64,000 nt of DNA from Kosakonia arachidis (GTDB lineage Bacteria; Pseudomonadota; Gammaproteobacteria; Enterobacterales; Enterobacteriaceae): assembly GCF_900116535.1 (NCBI RefSeq), contig NZ_FPAU01000013.1, positions 1-64,000 of the forward strand. Direction: 5' to 3'. The notes below the pieces were generated by a model that had not been told where the DNA came from, ran no database searches, and saw only the letters and a program-made list of their open reading frames with translations. The position numbers and the translations under genes were made by a program. The first letter of the stretch is position 1. The number at the start of each line of letters is the position of its first letter. This document shows, one piece after another, positions 60,514 through 64,000 of this stretch.

Positions 60514-61296
60514 ATGACACAGTTTCTCAGCTCAACGAAGATAAGCCTGATATCACGAATGCACCGCTGGCTGGCCATCAGTCCGGGAGCCGCCGATCGG
60601 CTAAAACTGACGGCGCTGGCTGCCATGCTGGCAGACCACGTCAACACCCTGCTGCTGACGCATCCCCGACCGGAACTCTATGCGCTGGGGAGACTGGCGT
60701 TTCCGCTGTTCGTGCTGATATGGGCACGCAATGTGATGCTCCGGCCGGAGCGTCTGCAGTTAAGGGCAAACCGGATGTGGCTCCGGGCTGTGGTCACCCA
60801 GCCGGCATTCAGTCTGGCGTTCAGGGGGCACGACCCGTGGTACGCCCTCAACATTCTGTTTGTCTTCGCCGGTGTCACGCAGCTGCTTGCCTGGCATCAC
60901 CGGTATCGTCTGGCAGGAATGACGGGCGGCATATTGTTGCTTGCCCTGATGACGTGGCCACTGTCAGTCGCAAGCTACGGCGTGCCGGGGCTGGTACTGG
61001 CGCTGGCGCTGGCCATCTTCCTGCACAACACGTCATTCCGGCACAGGCTTACGGCCGGAGCCGCCGCCTTCATTGCGCTGCTTGCGCTGAACAGTCAGCA
61101 TTTTCTGACCATTCCGGTTACCGTCGCCGTGCTGGCCATACTGCCCACGGTTCTGCTGCCGGCAGCGGCGGTCAGTATGGCCACCTCACCGGCAGCGGGA
61201 ACGGAAAACCGGTTTATGCCGGCGTCATTCTTTTACGTGGCCTACATCATTCATCTCATGGTTTTCGGTCTGGTGAGACTGTACCTTCAGAGCTGA
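60514..61296 (+). CDS. traX: TraX-family membrane acetyltransferase-like protein
   Basis: 260 residues with about eight membrane helices. 'SPGAADRLKLTALAAMLADHVNTLLL' and 'LYALGRLAFPLFVLIWARN' match the TraX start ('SPGQRDIIKTVALVLMVLDHINLIF', 'AGRGAFPLFALVWGLN'), and 'WPLSVASYGVPGLVLALALA' the middle. In F, TraX N-acetylates pilin and is encoded after traI. Here it stands alone beside an IS remnant, AAGGA upstream. Another leftover of the F-type transfer region. Confidence 0.85.
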   Translation: MTQFLSSTKISLISRMHRWLAISPGAADRLKLTALAAMLADHVNTLLLTHPRPELYALGRLAFPLFVLIWARNVMLRPERLQLRANRMWLRAVVTQPAFSLAFRGHDPWYALNILFVFAGVTQLLAWHHRYRLAGMTGGILLLALMTWPLSVASYGVPGLVLALALAIFLHNTSFRHRLTAGAAAFIALLALNSQHFLTIPVTVAVLAILPTVLLPAAAVSMATSPAAGTENRFMPASFFYVAYIIHLMVFGLVRLYLQS

Positions 61297-61783
61297 CTGC
61301 CCAGAAATTTCCCCCCACTTACGGTGAGCTCAGCGAATACAGCACAGCCCTATTATGAATCCGTACCGTTGAGCGTCAACTCTGTAAATACTTTGGCAGA
61401 AAAAGGGAGAACATGATGGGCACCAACGAAAAAACTTACGGAATGCCGGCTTCAGTGAGCGTGACGTTGAACATCTGCATGGCAGACTGAAGCAGGGAGG
61501 AGGGACGATGGATGAGCTGATTGCCGCCCTTTCCTGTCGTTCCGGGTTTCAGTATGGGTAACCGTCCACCCTTCTTCTGGCTATGGCAGTTGCAATCATC
61601 AGTGGCAGCCGGACGCATATCATTTCAGGTGGCGTGAGCGCTGTCATTGTACTGGTTGCCAGGGCCACTTTCCCCCTCTAAGGGAGAGAAAGCCAGCCGT
61701 TTACAGAAAACTATTTCCCTTCAGGATTGCGAACCCGTCGAGCATAAACAGGGCTCACTCAATGCGGCCAATTTCTCTGGTAC
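61297..61783. other. Gap with two tiny frames
   Basis: A 25-codon frame from 61412 (after GGGAGAA) and a 17-codon frame from 61508 (after GGAGGAGGG) have good ribosome sites, but the peptides are not recognisable and look like decayed gene starts. Confidence 0.3.
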
Positions 61784-61932
61784 ATCCGGCTTCGACAGAC
61801 TTCAGAACGGTAATGATCTGGTGTCTGATGAATCAGGCTTTACGCATGGTAATCTCCTCAGGAGGGCATAACATAATCAGTATGTCGGAAGATCTTTAAA
61901 AGTGAATGGGCCGTTTTGCAGGTATGCTTACA
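61784..61932 (-). mobile_element. Left-end fragment of the 8757 IS
   Basis: The reverse complement matches 8757-8910 with few differences, including the tip (..ATGCTTACA) and the first codons of orfA. Only about 150 bases remain. Confidence 0.85.
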
Positions 61933-61972
61933 ATTCTAACTGGTGGCGATTGTTCGCGGGATAATTATATAG

Positions 61973-62638
61973 TTATTTATTTTTTCTTTCATATTTTTGC
62001 AAGATTATTGTAAAGGGGAATAAAATAATAAAATATATGGCAGCTATAAAAGAATAAGCCTCCAGTGGTCGATAGGTGTCATGGGCTATGACTTGACCTT
62101 GGTAAAGTAAATCAGGAAGAGCCAGTACTGATAACAATGACGTATTCTTTAACTGCAATATGAGTTGATTAATTAAAGATGGTGTCGAATTTTTTAAAAC
62201 CTGAGGCGTTATTACATAACATATAACCTGAAAAGAACTCATTCCTAACGATTTCGCAGCATCACTTTGTCCTCTTCCTAATGATAAAATTCCGCCACGT
62301 AATATTTCAGCATAAAAAGCGCCGCCATACAGGGAAAGGGTAAATAGAGCAGCTGATATAGCAGAGATTTGCAACCCCGTTAAAACAGGAAATGCATAAT
62401 ATACCCAGATAAGCTGAACCATAACTGGCGTACATCTGAATATTTCAACGTATGATCGGATGAGAAGTTGAACATAAAAATTAACTTCACTCGAGCATCT
62501 TAGCAAGGCTACCACAATCCCAATAATAAACCCTAAAATTACAGGTATAACTGTAAAAATACAAGTATACATAATTCCAGTAATGAATAGATTTTTATAT
62601 TCTGGCAAAAATGAAAAATCCCACTGATAGAATGTCAT
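61973..62638 (-). CDS. Polar amino-acid ABC transporter permease
   Basis: 221 residues, five predicted membrane helices, and the EAA loop 'GGAFYAEILRGGILSLGRGQSDAAKSLGMSSFQ', typical of HisM/GlnP permeases. The ABC ATPase contacts this loop. Follows the binding-protein gene by 11 bases. No ATPase gene follows before the IS fragment. AT-rich. Confidence 0.88.
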   Translation of the reverse strand: MTFYQWDFSFLPEYKNLFITGIMYTCIFTVIPVILGFIIGIVVALLRCSSEVNFYVQLLIRSYVEIFRCTPVMVQLIWVYYAFPVLTGLQISAISAALFTLSLYGGAFYAEILRGGILSLGRGQSDAAKSLGMSSFQVICYVITPQVLKNSTPSLINQLILQLKNTSLLSVLALPDLLYQGQVIAHDTYRPLEAYSFIAAIYFIILFPFTIILQKYERKNK

Positions 62639-62649
62639 AACGCAACTTA

Positions 62650-63504
62650 TTAGAATTTAATAGAGGCAGGAAAATCATCCGGTTCAATGCCCGATAACTC
62701 CTTAGCATTTTTTAAAATTACATTTTTTATATCACCATTCGCTCTCTCACTTTCAATCCAGGAGTTTATTGAATCTTTAAAGTCAGGATTAATTTCTCTT
62801 TGCAGGCCTATTGAAACTGGAGCTGTAAGAATAGGATTTGGAACTTGTATTGAACCAATATCTGGATATTTATTAAGCAGTGATTGAGCTTGTAATATGA
62901 CCAGAACCTGACAATCTACTCGTCCTGCTTGTAAGGCCATAGTTGCTTTAGTAGTGCTATCGAAACGCATGATTTTTGCCATGGGAAGCATGGGCGTAAT
63001 GAAATTGTCCATTGATGAGCCTAAGTCTACAGAAACTTTTACATCACTTGAATTAAATTCATGCCAATCTTTTACTGGATATCCTTTTTTGCACAACATA
63101 GTATAAGTATTCTGAAAAACAGGTGACGAGAAATCAATCATATTGCGACGTGCTGGGGTTTCAGCCATACCAAACATTATATCTATCTTATTTGATTGCA
63201 AATCCATGACGGCGTTCCCCCATGTTGTTTCAATAAATTTTACTTCAACACCAAGATGTTGAGCAAATTTTCTGGAAAGATCAGATCCAAAACCAGTCCA
63301 TTTATTGGTTATATTATTTTTATCGAAATATGGGATTGCACCAGAAATCACTCCAGCCCTCAAAACTTTTGTTCGCTTAATTCTCTCCATTGATGTTTCA
63401 TTTTTAGCATATAACGGAACTGTAAAAGTAAGTAACATAATCAGAAAACCCGCCCGTAAAACAAAAACTGATTTAACAAACAAAGATATCGTCATACTCG
63501 TCAA
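62650..63504 (-). CDS. Periplasmic amino-acid-binding protein (SBP family 3)
   Basis: 284 residues. Signal peptide up to 'TVPLYAKN'. 'KVLRAGVISGAIPYFDKNNITNKWTGFGSDLSRKFAQHLGVEVKFIETTWGN' start, 'KIDIMFGMAETPARRNMIDFSSPVF' and 'LQAGRVDCQVLV' are family 3 landmarks; the Arg of 'TPARR' would bind the ligand carboxylate. Co-transcribed with the thioredoxin-like gene (6 bases upstream) and the permease. Confidence 0.9.
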   Translation of the reverse strand: MTSMTISLFVKSVFVLRAGFLIMLLTFTVPLYAKNETSMERIKRTKVLRAGVISGAIPYFDKNNITNKWTGFGSDLSRKFAQHLGVEVKFIETTWGNAVMDLQSNKIDIMFGMAETPARRNMIDFSSPVFQNTYTMLCKKGYPVKDWHEFNSSDVKVSVDLGSSMDNFITPMLPMAKIMRFDSTTKATMALQAGRVDCQVLVILQAQSLLNKYPDIGSIQVPNPILTAPVSIGLQREINPDFKDSINSWIESERANGDIKNVILKNAKELSGIEPDDFPASIKF

Positions 63505-63510
63505 TGCCTA

Positions 63511-63840
63511 TTATTTATATTTGTCTATTGTTGATATTAATTTCTCGTAGTTTGCTCCATTAAAGCTAGTCAGCACCATGTTGTTTTTGATAAATGTAAA
63601 TGTTGGAACAACATTTACATTATATGTGCGATCTGCAAGCACATCAAAATCGTTAGCCTCAACGTCAATTTTTATGAAAAATACATCATCGTATTTTGTG
63701 CTTGCATCCTCGAATTTCGGGGAGATAGTTGAACAAGTACCACTCCAGGATGCATAAAAATACACCACAATAAGGTTAAAATTAGGTGATTGAATTTTTT
63801 TCTGATATTCATCTGCACTGGATGGGCTAAATACACTCAT
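63511..63840 (-). CDS. Thioredoxin-fold protein with SGTC in place of CGPC
   Basis: 109 residues. 'NLIVVYFYASWSGTCSTISPKFED' is the active-site strand and helix: Trp kept, first Cys replaced by Ser, second kept. 'VFFIKIDVEANDFDVLADRTYNVNVVPTFTFIKNN' is the central strand and cis-Pro loop. No signal peptide. First gene of the operon with the binding protein and permease. Paralogue of 10466-10792, in which both Cys are lost. Ordinary dithiol reduction is not expected. Confidence 0.78.
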   Translation of the reverse strand: MSVFSPSSADEYQKKIQSPNFNLIVVYFYASWSGTCSTISPKFEDASTKYDDVFFIKIDVEANDFDVLADRTYNVNVVPTFTFIKNNMVLTSFNGANYEKLISTIDKYK

Positions 63841-64000
63841 AAAAACCCCTTAAGAAATGGAAAATTAACGATATAATTTTTATCTTAAAAAATTATAACC
63901 TTTATTTTTAATTAAAAATTTTACATAGTATGTTAAATACTATTTTTATTCTGTTCTTTGTCAATTTCGTTGTCTGTCCATTCAAGGACAGACAAACCAG
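63841..64000. other. AT-rich upstream region of the 63.8 kb operon
   Basis: Strongly AT-rich. AAGGGG lies just before the ATG on the minus strand. Presumably contains the operon promoter; nothing else recognised. Confidence 0.3.

Overview
This window is part of a plasmid of the order Enterobacterales; the species cannot be read from it. The backbone is F-like. It has a RepE/RepFIA-type initiator with iterons on both sides (about 54.9-56.3 kb) and a leading region (about 40-48 kb) with hok/mok/sok, psiA, psiB, a ParB-like gene, an ArdB-type antirestriction gene, two DUF1380 genes and a DNA adenine methylase. It also has a decayed fragment of an F-type transfer operon (31.6-39.5 kb), a traX-like gene, two partition systems (StbAB/ParMR type and ParA plus a ribbon-helix-helix protein) and a StbDE-type toxin-antitoxin pair.

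Layout. 0-6.7 kb: the 3' end of a large invasin-like Ig-repeat surface protein, IS remnants, a scrap of a stcE-like gene, a group II PLP-dependent decarboxylase and a small secreted Ig-domain protein. 6.7-15 kb: AT-rich sequence with tiny genes, several IS3-family elements, a thioredoxin-fold protein without catalytic cysteines, and an M66 (StcE/TagA-like) metalloprotease homologue with an altered zinc motif and no signal peptide. 15-29 kb: an adhesin island. It holds an Afa/Psa/Caf1-type (FGL) chaperone, usher, AfaD-like tip protein and major subunit, three further dispersed subunit paralogues, an EAL-domain protein, a ToxR/MarT/PsaE-like membrane activator with its FidL/PsaF-like partner, a LuxR-type regulator and a tyrosine recombinase. 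29-31.6 kb: IS debris and a GC-rich stretch with no gene I can support.

31.6-39.5 kb (minus strand): trbC-traN-traF-two small genes-trbB-small gene-traH-traG, coupled by short overlaps. traU survives only as a probable 3' scrap and traG is short, so the fragment looks non-functional as a conjugation system. 40-48 kb (minus strand): the leading region, in which three operons are each preceded by a large GC-rich imperfect hairpin with similar arms, resembling Frpo-type single-stranded-DNA promoters. 48.2-50.1 kb: an AT-rich NACHT NTPase (bacterial NLR-like defence candidate) with a small downstream ORF. 50.3-54.7 kb: a methyltransferase pseudogene, a secreted protein, a membrane protein, StbB/StbA and two pseudogenes, one with an in-frame TGA and one a UmuC-like C-terminal part. 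55-60 kb: replication, ParA partition, a conserved plasmid protein and StbDE. 60-64 kb: an IS remnant, traX and a low-GC operon of thioredoxin-like protein, periplasmic binding protein and ABC permease with no ATPase gene.

How it works together: the backbone gives replication, partition and two addiction systems. The leading region carries functions that would act early after entry (antirestriction, SOS inhibition, methylation). The AT-rich cargo is mainly cell-surface and secreted proteins plus one probable defence gene. No oriT, relaxase, CRISPR array, rRNA or tRNA was found.
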